This document shows positions 9,440 to 21,300 of a DNA stretch of 64,000 bases, in pieces. Numbering within the stretch: position 1 is the stretch's first letter; every line of letters starts with the position of its first letter. The DNA lies in the NCBI GenBank assembly GCA_024278755.1, contig JAJRSO010000063.1, positions 100,224 through 164,223 on the forward strand, written 5' to 3'. The stretch comes from Calditrichota bacterium (lineage in GTDB: Bacteria; Calditrichota; Calditrichia; Calditrichales; Calditrichaceae). The notes below the pieces were generated by a model. That model had not been told where the DNA came from. It did no database searches and saw nothing but the letters and a program-made list of their open reading frames with translations. The position numbers and the translations under genes were made by a program.

Positions 9440-12361
9440 ATGCTCAAAGACGCCCGCGTTCCAGTTTTGCTTACCCATTCGGAAACGGTGGCTGATTTAT
9501 CACTAACAAATACCCAAATTATTTCTCTGGACACAGTCGGGCCGGAGCTATCAAAAGAATCCGTTCAAAATCCGAAGCGCACGCAAAACCCCGACAGCCT
9601 GGCCTACATTATTTACACTTCCGGTTCCACGGGCAAACCCAAGGGAGTAATGATTTCTCATAAATCGGCTCTGCATCTCGCCGAGAATTTAAAACAGACG
9701 GTTTACAGCCGTTTTGGAAATAAAAAGCTACGAATCAGTTTAAATGCGCCCATTCCCTTTGACGCCTCCGTGCAGCAGATTGTAATGCTGGCCCACGGTC
9801 ACGGCCTACAGATTATTCCGGCCGATGTGCGCGGCAGCGGAGACACGATGCTGGAATATATCCGGAAATACAAGATTCAGATTCTCGATTGTGTGCCCTC
9901 GCAGTTAAAACTAATGCTCGACGCCGGATTTTTAGATAACGAGGAATGGAAACCGCTGGCGGTTCTGCCCGGCGGCGAAGCCATCGACGAGGTAACCTGG
10001 AAAAAACTAATTGCTTCCAAAGAGATGCAGTTTTTTAACATGTACGGTCCTACCGAATGTACGGTGGATTCCACCATCTGCGACGTACAAAGCAGTCCGC
10101 AGCGTCCGGTTATCGGTAAACCGGTGGCCAACGCCCGTTTTTATATTCTGGATCAAAACGGACAACCCGTACCGGTGGGCGTTGCCGGCGAATTGCATAT
10201 TGGCGGCGCCGGCCTGGCCAGGGGATATTTAAACCGGCCCGACCTGACTTCCGAAAAATTCATTGCCGATCCTTTTTATCCCGATAAAGCGGCGCGTATG
10301 TATAAAACCGGGGATCTGGTACGCTGGCTGTCCGATGGTAATGTTGAGTTCCTGGGCCGGGTGGACCACCAGGTTAAACTACGCGGCTTCCGCATGGAAC
10401 TGGGTGAAATCGAAGCCCGCCTGCGGGAAGATCAATCCGTAAACGATGCGGTTGTCCTTGTCCGAGAAGTCAAAGAGAACGATAAACGACTGGCCGCCTA
10501 TCTGATTGCCGCAAGAGACAAAACAATTGATGTCGCGGAACTACGCGGCTTTTTAAAAGAGACCCTACCCGAATATATGGTGCCGGCCGCTTTTGTAACT
10601 CTGCCTGCCTTTCCGCTGCTGCCTAACGGCAAGGTAAACCGCAGAGCCCTGCCGGAACCGGAATTTGACCGTTCGGACCTTGGAACGGAATTCGTGGAAG
10701 CCGCCACCGCTAAAGAAAAAATTCTATCCGAAATCTGGAAAGCGGTACTCGGCATCGACCGGATTGGTATTCAGGATAATTTTTTCGAACTGGGCGGCGA
10801 TTCCATATTAAGCATTCAGGTGGTTGCCCGGGCCAATCAGTCCGGATTAAAAATCACGCCCAAACAGATGTTTGAGAATCCCACCGTCGAAGGTCTGGCC
10901 GCCGTGGCGGAACAGGCAAAAATAATTGAGGCCGAACAAGGAGCCGTTTCCGGTCCGGTAATTCTGTCACCGATTCAACTACAATTTTTCGAAAGTAAAC
11001 ATCCCGAACCCTGGCACTGGAACCAGTCGCTTACTCTCGAAGCGGTAACTAACGTTGACGAGGCCATACTAAAACAGGTAATCGAAAAAATAGTAGAACA
11101 TCATGACGCGCTACGTTTACGTTTTCAAAAAAACGGGCAACTATGGAAAGCAAAAATTGTTGAAAATGAAGATTCGGATTTGATTTCTGTAATCGATTTA
11201 TCGAAATTCAAAGCGTCCGAACAGTCGGCAGCTATTTATCAGCATATTTCTAAGTTACAAGGATCGCTTAATCTGGAAAACGGGCCGATTATACAAGCGG
11301 CTATTTTTAAACGCGGTAGCGGAAAAAATGATCTTATCTCCATTGTGGTGCATCACTTAGCGGTAGACGGCCTTTCATGGCGCATTTTAAGCGAAGATAT
11401 GCAAACCGCATATGGACAATTAACGGCAAACTCCGAAGTATTTTTGCCGGCTAAAACCACTTCGTTTAAACAATGGACGGAAAAATTAGCGGCTTACGCG
11501 AATGATGGAAAATGGCAGGAAGAGATACAGTATTGGAACCAGTTGGCAGAAGCGCCCATCGAAAAATTGATCCCTGATTTTCCCAACGGTGATAATACGG
11601 AAGCTTCTGTGGCCATCGTTTCGGCTGTTTTAAATGAAACGGAAACGGAGCAACTGCTGCGAGAGGTGCATGAGGTTTATAATACGCAGATGAACGATAT
11701 TCTGCTGACAGCATTGATTAAGGCTTTTAAAATTTGGAGCGGACAGAGCAGACTCTTGCTAACAATGGAAGGCCACGGGCGTGAAGATATTTTAGAAGAC
11801 GTTAGCCTGGCGCGAACCGTTGGCTGGTTTACAAGCACTTACCCTGTTTTTTTGGATCTTTCGCAGATTAGTGAAATGGGGAAATCAATTATTACGATTA
11901 AAGAGCAATTACGTAATATTCCAAATAATGGAATCGGTTTTGGATTATTAAAATATCTTAATAATAAAGACTCGGAAAAATTAAAGGACCTTCCGGAACC
12001 CGAAGTAATATTCAATTACCTCGGACAATTTCAGACCGATTCAACGAAATTGAGCTTGTTTAAACCAATAGCCGGTTTTAACAATGATGAGCGCAGCCCG
12101 AAATCAAAACGCGGTCATCTGATTGAAATAAGCGTTAGTGTAAAAGGGAAAAATCTGTTTATCGATATTATGTATAGTAAAAATCAATTTAAACAGGAAT
12201 CAATAGAAAACTTTCTGTCTCGGTATAAAGGGGAATTAATTAATAGTGTATCTTTTTTACTGAAAGCTGACAACGGAGCATATACGCCGTCAGATTTTCA
12301 GGATGTAGATTTGAATGAAGATGCCTTAGACGATCTTTTATCTGAATTAGACGAGGATTAA
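9440..12361 (+). CDS. NRPS subunit 2, C-terminal part: A(partial)-PCP-E
   Basis: Continuation of subunit 2 in the same frame after the TAA; the ATG at 9440 is just an internal Met of the A domain (MLKDARVP) and I do not believe it is an independent gene start. Seen, numbering from this ATG: TSGSTGKPKG near 60; MYGPTEC near 202; specificity code DAQDLGMVDK, one residue from the classical Gln code DAQDLGVVDK; carrier LGGDS near 455, the DS form typical before epimerases; epimerization domain about 505-945 with HHLAVDGLSWRIL and EGHGRED and a FNYLGQF motif. Product: D-Gln on the carrier. The acidic tail (DALDDLLSELDED) is nearly the same as that of subunit 3. The stop TAA is followed after one base by the ATG of subunit 3, so the two are translationally coupled. 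Confidence 0.8.
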   Translation: MLKDARVPVLLTHSETVADLSLTNTQIISLDTVGPELSKESVQNPKRTQNPDSLAYIIYTSGSTGKPKGVMISHKSALHLAENLKQTVYSRFGNKKLRISLNAPIPFDASVQQIVMLAHGHGLQIIPADVRGSGDTMLEYIRKYKIQILDCVPSQLKLMLDAGFLDNEEWKPLAVLPGGEAIDEVTWKKLIASKEMQFFNMYGPTECTVDSTICDVQSSPQRPVIGKPVANARFYILDQNGQPVPVGVAGELHIGGAGLARGYLNRPDLTSEKFIADPFYPDKAARMYKTGDLVRWLSDGNVEFLGRVDHQVKLRGFRMELGEIEARLREDQSVNDAVVLVREVKENDKRLAAYLIAARDKTIDVAELRGFLKETLPEYMVPAAFVTLPAFPLLPNGKVNRRALPEPEFDRSDLGTEFVEAATAKEKILSEIWKAVLGIDRIGIQDNFFELGGDSILSIQVVARANQSGLKITPKQMFENPTVEGLAAVAEQAKIIEAEQGAVSGPVILSPIQLQFFESKHPEPWHWNQSLTLEAVTNVDEAILKQVIEKIVEHHDALRLRFQKNGQLWKAKIVENEDSDLISVIDLSKFKASEQSAAIYQHISKLQGSLNLENGPIIQAAIFKRGSGKNDLISIVVHHLAVDGLSWRILSEDMQTAYGQLTANSEVFLPAKTTSFKQWTEKLAAYANDGKWQEEIQYWNQLAEAPIEKLIPDFPNGDNTEASVAIVSAVLNETETEQLLREVHEVYNTQMNDILLTALIKAFKIWSGQSRLLLTMEGHGREDILEDVSLARTVGWFTSTYPVFLDLSQISEMGKSIITIKEQLRNIPNNGIGFGLLKYLNNKDSEKLKDLPEPEVIFNYLGQFQTDSTKLSLFKPIAGFNNDERSPKSKRGHLIEISVSVKGKNLFIDIMYSKNQFKQESIENFLSRYKGELINSVSFLLKADNGAYTPSDFQDVDLNEDALDDLLSELDED

Positions 12362-12362
12362 T

Positions 12363-15300
12363 ATGCCCGATGTTGGAAAACGCCTGGCTCAGTTATCACC
12401 GGCACAACGCGAATTACTACTCAGTAAATTAAAAAAAGCCAAACCTGCTGCCAGTCAGGTGAAAGATATTCCGCGACGGAGCAATCCGGATTACCGCCCG
12501 CTTTCTTACGGACAAAAAGGCTTTTGGTTTTTAGAGCAGTTAAACCAGGGCAGCTCGGTAAATAATATCCCCTCTGCCCTGAAATTTGACGGCCGTTTGA
12601 ATATTTCCGCGCTTGAGGAAAGCTTGAACCAAATCATCGCCCGGCATGAGATTCTGCAAGTTCATTTTGAAACACATAACGGTCAGCCGCTGCAAATTCC
12701 GCAGGCGGATATAAAACTGACAATTCAGTTTGTAGACCTGACCTCTTTAACGGCCGAAGAACAGCAGGACAAAGCTCAGGAAATGATTTCCGAAGAAGCG
12801 CTTCTGCCGTTTAATCTCGAGCAAGCTCCACTTTTGCGCGCCAAACTGTTACGCCTGAACGAACGGTGCCATATTTTGCTGTTAACCTTACATCATATCA
12901 TCACCGATGCCTGGTCAGTAGGTATTTTTGTGCAGGAAATCATCACGCGCTATACGGCGTTGGTTAAGAGAACGCCGCTTGCGATTGCGGAACTGCCCAT
13001 TCAATATTTTGATTTTGCCGCCTGGCAGGAAAACTTTTTAAAGAGCGATCGCGTACAAAAGCAGTTAGCCTTCTGGCGCGATACGCTTCAAGATTTGCCG
13101 TCCGCACTGGAACTCCCCACGGATTTTCCCCGGCCGCCGGTGCAAACCCATCACGGCGCCCATATTCCTTTTAAGTTGTCATCTACGCTTTCACAAAAGA
13201 TCATAGAATTAAGCAAGAAAAACAGCGTAACTCTTTTTATGACGCTCCTGGCCGTTTATCATGTTTTTTTGTATCGCTACAGCGGGCAAAGCGATTTCGG
13301 CATCGGCGCCCCGCTGGCCAATCGGCACTATAAAGGCAGCGAAAACCTGATCGGCTTATTTATTAACACTGTAGTCATGCGTCCCCGTCTGGAAGTCAGC
13401 CAGAGCTTTGAGGAATTCCTAAAGAATATAAAATCATTCAGTCTGGACGCTTTTTCCAATAACGACGTGCCGTTCGAAATGATCGTAAAGGAACTAAATC
13501 CGCAGCGCGAGCTCAGCCACAACCCTTTGTTCCAGGTTCTGTTCGATTTCAGGAATACGCCGAGACCCGCGCCTGATTTTCCGGATTTAAAAATCGACAT
13601 CATCGAGCAAGAGAGCGGAACCGTTAAATTCGATCTCGTTCTTTCTATGGAACAAACCAGCGACGGGTTAAACGGCATTTTCGGGTTTAATACGGATCTG
13701 TTTAAACGGGAAACCATTCAGAAATTAATCGGTTATTTTACAACATTAGTGAAAAATATTGTCGAAAATCCGGCGCAGCCCATCAGCGGCCTGCGTTTGC
13801 TTACTCCCAAAGAAGAACAGCGCATTCTTTATGAATGGAATAGCACCTCCCGGCCTTTAACAGAATATGCCAAACAGTGTGTGCACCATCTTTTCGAACA
13901 ACAGGCGCAAAAAAACGCGGATAAGCCAGCCATTATTTATCAGCCGCAACTCAATACAAACGAAGCGGCGGAGATTCTTACTTACGCCCAGTTAAACCGG
14001 CGCGCCAATCAACTGGCCCATTATCTGCTTAATAAAGGCTTGCAGGCTGAAGATCTGGTCCTTTTGAGCATGGAGCGTTCCCCGGAAATGGTCATCGCGC
14101 TGTTAGCTGTTCTTAAAGCGGGCGGGGCTTACATTCCCGTAGACCCGGATTATCCGGAAGAACGTATCGCCCTGATTCTGGATGATTCGCAGGCCAGATT
14201 TATTCTTACACAAAAACGTTTTGACACTATATTTTCCAAGGCAAAAGCTGAAATAGTTTTAGCGGATGATAAAGAGGCGGAGTTTAACAATCAGGAAGAA
14301 AACAATCCAACGGCGCCAATGGCTTCCTATTCGCTGGCCTATTTAATTTACACATCGGGCTCAACCGTAACGCCCAAAGCGGTGCTCGTGCGTCACGAGT
14401 CCCTGCTAAACCATGCTTTAGCCACCATGGACGTTTACCAGCCAAACGCTTCCGACCGTATGCTACAATTTTTCTCATTGAGTTTTGATGCGGCCGGCGA
14501 AGAGATTTACCCGGCGCTACTCAGCGGCATTCCGCTGGTTTTGCCACCCAAGGGAAGCCTGATCACGCCGTACGATATTTCGCAAATTGTTAAAAAGCAG
14601 CAAATTTCCATTTTGCATCTGCCTGTTGTTCTGTGGCAAAACTGGGTTGATTTTTTAGAAAAGCGCGCGCTTACTATTCCGGAATCGCTGCGTATTATGG
14701 TAGTGGGCGGCGAAGCTCCCGCGCTCAAAAAAGTCGCCCAAATGCGGGCTCACGCTAAACGACCGCTCAGCTTTATTAATGCTTACGGCCCGACCGAAGC
14801 GACTATTGCCAGCTGCTATTACCAAATAAATCCCGAGGACAAGCTGGATTTCCCCGCTGGCAAAATTCCCATCGGCCGGCCCATGCAAAACATGCGCATG
14901 TATATTTTAGACGTCAACCGCCAGCCTGTTCCACCCGGTGTAAAAGGCGAAATCTACATCGGCGGGCAAGGCGTGGCCCGCGGTTATCTGAACCAACCGG
15001 AACTAACGGCCGAGAAATTTATTCCCGATCCCTTTTCCGATAAAGAAAATGCGCGCCTTTACCGAACCGGCGATTTAGCCCATTATTTGGAAGACGGCAA
15101 CATCGTATTTGACGGACGCGCGGATCATCAATTGAAACTGCGCGGATTCCGCATCGAAATCGGCGAAATCGAAGCTCTGCTCAACAAACACAATAAAGTT
15201 AGCCGGGCCGCGGTGGTTGCCGACAAAAACGAGCATGGCGTTAAATTCCTGTGCGCCTATGTGCTGGCCGAAAGCCGGTCTAAACCGTCGGAAGAGGAGT

Positions 15301-18300
15301 TGCGCGCGTATCTTGCCGGTTTACTTCCGGAATATATGCTGCCGGCCGTTTATATTTTTCCGGACAGCTTCCCGCTAACCACTACGGGCAAGGTAAATCG
15401 TAAAGCGTTGAGCGCCGCCGCAGGTGCTTCCGGCCCGGGCGCAACCGAATATCAGCCGCCGCAAACCAAACTGCAAAAATTCATCTACCAAATGTGGAAA
15501 GATATTTTGGGAATGGAACGCATCGGGATTCACGATAACTTTTTTGCTCTGGGCGGCAGTTCCATCCAGGGGGCGACCTTTGTTAATCGTTTGCAGGATG
15601 CGCTGGGCGAATATGTTTACATCGTGGCATTGTACGACGCGCCGACCATTGCCGAATTGTGCGAGCTGTTAAAACGGGATTATCCGCAGTCCGTTTTTAA
15701 AATCACCGGCGAAAAAGTTCAACAGCAATTTGAGCAGGCGCGCATCCGTACAGATGATATCGAGCACTTCCGTAAAATCATCTGGTCTCCCGGCCCGGCC
15801 AAAAATGAAGCGGCGCAGCAGAAAAATACTCAGGCCGTCTTTGTCATTTCTTCGCCCCGTTCCGGTTCCACCTTAACGCGCGCTATCTTAGGCGGCAGTC
15901 CCAAGCTGTTTTCGCCGCCCGAATTGCAATTACTCAATTACGACACCCTGCAGCAACGCAAAAAGCATCTTACCGGCCGCGACGATTTTTGGCTGGACGG
16001 TACGGTACGCGCCATCATGGCCATAAAAGATTGCTCCGTAGATGAGGCATGGCAAATTATGGAAGAGTACGAAGCGCAAAATATGAGCGTTAAAGATTTT
16101 TACCGCGTCATGCAAGAATGGATCGGCGATCGCGTGTTTGTGGACAAAACGCCCAACTATGCCCTCAGTCCCGATATCCTGCAGCGCGCCGAGGCCTATT
16201 TTGACAACGCGCTCTACGTCCATTTAATCCGCCATCCTTACGGCGTGATTCCCTCTTTTCAAAAAGCCAAATTGCATGTATTCTATCCGCCGTTTTTTAC
16301 TGCCGAACATAACTTCAGCTCGCGGCAATTAGCCGAGTTGGTTTGGTTGATCAGCCACCAGAATATATTAAACTTTTTAGAGAATATTCCCGCCGCACGC
16401 CAGTATCGCCTGTTTTACGAAGACCTTGTGCTGGAGCCGCAAAAAACGGTTCAGGGCGTCTGTGATTTTTTACATATCGACATTCATCCTGATATGCTGG
16501 AACCGCAGAAGAATAAAGAAAAGCGCATGACCGACGGTTTGAATGATTTGTCCAAGATGTTGGGCGACGTGCGCTTCCACGAGCACAAGGGCATTACAGC
16601 CGACCGCGCTTACCACTGGAAAAAAAACCTGAAAGAGGACTATCTGTCCGACAGCGCCTGGAAATTAGTCGAAACATTCGGCTACGAAAATCGCACAGAA
16701 ATCCGCCGTCTGCTCGATCGCTCCATACGGCGCATCTCGCGTCTGCCCGCGGATGCCCCCAAACCGCTTTCCTTTTCGCAGCAGCGTCTTTGGTTTCTCG
16801 ATCAACTGGAGCCGGACAGCCCTTTTTACAATATGCCCGTAGCCGTACGCATCAAAGGCTCCTTAGATAAAACTATTCTGGAAAAAAGCATTAATGCCAT
16901 CATTCAGCGGCACGAAATTTTACGCGCCTCCTTTACAACCATCGAAGGCCGGCCGCAAGTGCAGATAGCGGACAGCGTTGCTCTGCCCATTGGGTTCAGC
17001 GTTCTGTCGAACGCCGACGAACAAACGGCCCTGCAAAAAGCCGAAAATCTGGTCGGTAGAGAAGCGGCCACCCCCTTCAATCTTGACCAAGCGCCCTTGC
17101 TACGCTGCCGATTATTGCAGATTGCTTCTGACGACCATGTGTTTGTGTTGAATATGCACCATATCATTTCCGACGGCGCTTCCCTTTCGATTTTCATCAA
17201 AGAGCTGGCCGTTTTGTACCAGGCTTTTTTGCATAAGCAACCCAATCCGCTGCCGGAATTGCCTGTTCAATATTTTGATTTTGCCCAGTGGCAGCGAAGT
17301 TTTCTGGATGGTGAAAAATTAAATCAGCAGTTAGATTACTGGAAAGAAACATTAAGCGGCGCGCCGCCGCTTATACAACTGCCAACGGACCGGCCGCGGC
17401 CCAGGGTTCAGACCTTCCACGGCAGCCGCGCGTATTTTGAAATTCCCGTAGAAATAAGCGCCGCGCTTAAAAAATTCAGTCTTAAGCAAAAAAGCACATT
17501 GTTCATCACTTTGCTGACGGCGTTTAAGATTTTCCTTTCCCGCTACAGCCGGCAGGAAGATATCGTTGTGGGTATTCCCATCGCGGGGCGCAACCGCAGC
17601 GAAACCGAAGCGCTGATTGGCTTTTTTGTGAATACACTAATTTTGCGCAGCGACCTTTCCGGCGCTCCCGCTTTCACAGAAGCCATGACGCGCGTGCAGG
17701 AAGTAGTTCAGCAGGCTTATGCGCATCAGGATGTACCCTTCGAAAAGATAGTGGATGCCTTGAATCTGGAGCGGAATTTAAGCGACACGCCCATCTTTCA
17801 GGTGATGTTTGCTTTTCAGGAAGCGCCGCAAAAAAGTTATGAAATGGAAGGTATTTCCATCAGCCCGCTGGAAATGGACAGCGGCAGCGCCAAATTCGAT
17901 ATGACCCTTTCCGTGGTGGAAGACCGTTCGACGATTCGCGCCATGTGGGAATACAATACGGATCTGTTTGACGCGGCGACCATTAGCGCTTTTATTGAAC
18001 ATTTTCAGAATCTGTTAAAGGCGATCAGCGAACAGCCGGAGCAAAAAATCACCCGTCTTGCCCTGTTAAGCAAACAGGAAGAACGGCATTTACTGTACAC
18101 ATTAAATCATAGCATTAGCGGCAAAAGCGCGGCTGGCTGTTTTCATCTTCTGTTTCAGGATCAGGTGGCCGCCGCGCCCGAACGGACTGCCGTGGTTTGG
18201 GAAGGGACGCAGCTTAGCTACGCCCAACTCAACCGCAAGGCCAATCAATTGGCGCACTATTTACGCCAACGCGGCGCGAAACCGGAAACCTTTGTGGGCA

Positions 18301-21300
18301 TTCATCTGGACCGCTCGTTAGAAATGATTATTTCCATTTTGGCCGTGTTAAAATCCGGCGCGGCTTACGTTCCCTTAGACCCCAATTATCCCAAAGAGCG
18401 GCTGGCCTTTATTGTGGAAGACGCTGGCCTAAAAACCATTATTTCCACCAAAGAGTCCGAACTGTCCCAGGGCCAGGCACAAGCGGTTTATATTGATGCG
18501 GAACAGGAAGCCATCAGCCGCCAAAGTGAACAAAATCCCGCTAATAGCACCTTGCCGCAAAACAGCGCGTACGTCATTTACACATCCGGCTCCACCGGCA
18601 AGCCTAAAGGCGTAGTGATTCAGCATCAGTCCATGCTGCATCTTTTGGACGGCCTTTATGAAGGAATCTACAACCGTTTAGGCAAGCAGCCGCTACGCGC
18701 CAGTTTAAACGCGCCCATTTTGTTCGACGCTTCGGTGCAGCAATTAGTGCTTTTGTTAAAAGGACACACGCTTTACCCCATTCCGCAGGACGCGCGTTTG
18801 TCGGGCGATCTTTTGTTGTCCTTCATCCGCCAAAACAAATTGGATGTGCTGGACTGCGTGCCTTCACAACTAAAACTGCTTTTGGCTGAAGGTATGTACG
18901 AAGACGGTCGTTGGCAGCCGCAAATCTGCCTGCCCGGCGGCGAGGCCATCGACGGCGACGTCTGGCGGCAATTACAATCGGCCGGCCAAACTCAGTTCTA
19001 TAACGTTTACGGGCCCACCGAATGTACGGTGGATTCCACCATCTTTCATATCAACGGTTACGAGGGTCCGCCTAACATCGGCCGGCCGATCCGGAATGCG
19101 CAAGTGTATATTTTAGATGCAGACATGCAGTTAGCGCCGCAGGGCGTTCCCGGTGAAATATTCATCGGCGGCGACGGCCTGAGCCGTGGTTATCTGAACC
19201 GTCCCGGTTTAACCGCCGAACGCTTTCTGCCACATCCCTTCTCCGAAAAAGGAGGCGAACGGTTGTACCGCAGCGGCGATTTGGGACGATTTCTGCCCGA
19301 CGGCAATATCGAATTTTTAGGCCGCGTGGATCATCAGGTTAAGGTGCGCGGTTTCCGCATCGAATTAGGCGAGATTGAAACGGTTCTTGCCGAGTTGGAG
19401 ACTGTGAAAAATGTGATAACCGTTGTACGCGAAGATACGCCCGGCGTGCAGCGCATCGTCGCCTATTTAACGACTTCCACGGAAGACACGCCGTCCGATG
19501 ACGTACTACGCGCCCATTGCAAACCCAAATTGCCGGACTACATGATTCCTTCCGTTTTTGTCTGGCTGAAGGAAATTCCGCTTACGCCAAACGGCAAAAT
19601 CGACCGTAAAACCTTGCCCGAACCAGACGCCTATCGTCCGAACCTGGAAACGGAATTTGTAGCTCCAAGCACGGAAAATGAAAAAATTCTGGCCGATATT
19701 CTGTGCCAATTGCTCGGTTTGGAACGGGTGGGCATACGCGATAATTTCTTCGAACTGGGCGGTGATTCCATTTTAAGCATACAAGTGGTGGCCAGAGCCA
19801 ATCAAAAAGGCTTGAAAATCACACCCAAACAGATATTCGAAGATCCCACCGTCGAAGGTCTGGCCGCGGTGGCAGAAGAAGGGGTGGCCATTAATGCCGA
19901 GCAGGGGATGATTAGCGGCTCATACCCGTTAACCGCCATCCAGCATGCTTTTTTTAAATGGGATCTCACAAACAAACATCATTGGAATCAAACCATGATG
20001 ATTGCTTTGGAAAGTCCGTTAGATACCGTTATCCTTGACCGGGTAATGAAATTTCTTGTCACACAACATGATGTTCTCCGCAGCCGCTTTACAGAATCGA
20101 ACGGTTCTGTTAGAGCGACCATTGCCGATCAAATTCAAAACGACATTCTGAAAATTGTAGATTTGTCTGCCACCGCTCAGGAAAAGATTGAGCATGCCCT
20201 GACAAAAACAGCACACACGATTCAAACTTCTTTGCACCTGGCCAAAGGGCCGGTAATGCGGGCGGCATATTGTCAAACGCCGGACAGCCAACCGGATTAC
20301 TTACTCATAGTTATTCATCATCTGGTTGTAGATGTGGTATCCTGGCGTATTTTAACGGAGGATTTGATAGCCATCTACCGGCAATTATCCGACAATAAAA
20401 CGGTTAAACTTCCTCCCAAAACAACTTCGTTTAAATATTGGGCCGAACGTATTAACGCCTATGCCCTTTCGAAAACGCTTTTAGCAGAACAAGCATACTG
20501 GAATGCGCTATTAACAAACGAAACACCCGTTACCCTTCCGAAAGATAAAAACGGACAAAACACCGAAGCATCTGTACAAACTGTGCGCATATCGTTAACC
20601 CGTGAAGAAACCGATGCCCTGCTTAGAGAGGTTCCTTCTGTTTATCATACGCAAATTAATGAGCTTTTGCTTACTGCTCTGGTTCGCGCCGGAAAACATT
20701 GGCACGGCAGAGATAGTCTTTTAATTGATTTAGAAGGCCACGGCCGTGAAGATCTTTTTGAAGATGTGGATATCTCACGTACCATCGGCTGGTTTACATC
20801 TTCCTTTCCGGTACATCTGCATCTGAAAGGGATAACCGCCCCGGGCGAATCTATAAAATCAATAAAAGAACAATACCGAAAAATACCCAATAACGGCATC
20901 GGTTACGGTCTGTTAAAGCACCTGAACAGCAACTTGCTAACCAATCATGTTCAGGCCGAAATAGGTTTTAATTATTTAGGTCAATTTCAGCCAAATTCGT
21001 CCGAGGACAAACTATTGGGCATACCGGTCACCACGCCGGGTTTCGATCGTGATCCGGGTAGTGAAAGAATGCATGCTTTGGAAATTGGCGGCAGTGTACA
21101 GGAAAATGTTCTGCAAATCACATTTGCATATAGTGAAGAGCAGTATTTTGAGGAAACAATCCTCAACTGGGCTAACCGGTATTTGGATGAACTGAGAGAG
21201 TTAATCCTGCATTGCCAGGATCCGGAGGCCGGCGCTTACACACCATCGGACTTCGCCGATGTCGAATTGGATGATGGCGCACTGGGGGATCTACTCGAAG

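Larger units (their letters stand above)
3431..12361 (+). pseudogene. NRPS subunit 2 as a whole, C-A-PCP-ST-C-A-PCP-E, interrupted by in-frame TAA
   Basis: The two open frames 3431-9427 and 9440-12361 are in the same frame and make one continuous NRPS of 2976 codons if the TAA at 9425-9427 (codon 1999) is read as an amino acid. The stop falls between PAYPE and RLDFML inside the second adenylation domain. The 14 other A domains of the window have Glu or Asp at this site, so a single G-to-T change of GAA explains it. No indel is needed. Whether this is a real nonsense mutation, an assembly error or readthrough cannot be decided here. The architecture copies subunit 3 (12363-21317). The gene follows subunit 1 by 38 bp and ends one base before subunit 3, so it is in the same operon. 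Confidence 0.7.

Noticed and set aside
9440..12361. Independent gene starting at ATG 9440
   Set aside because: The ATG is an internal Met of an A domain, homology begins directly after the TAA at 9427, there is no Shine-Dalgarno, and half an A domain would not be a sensible protein start.
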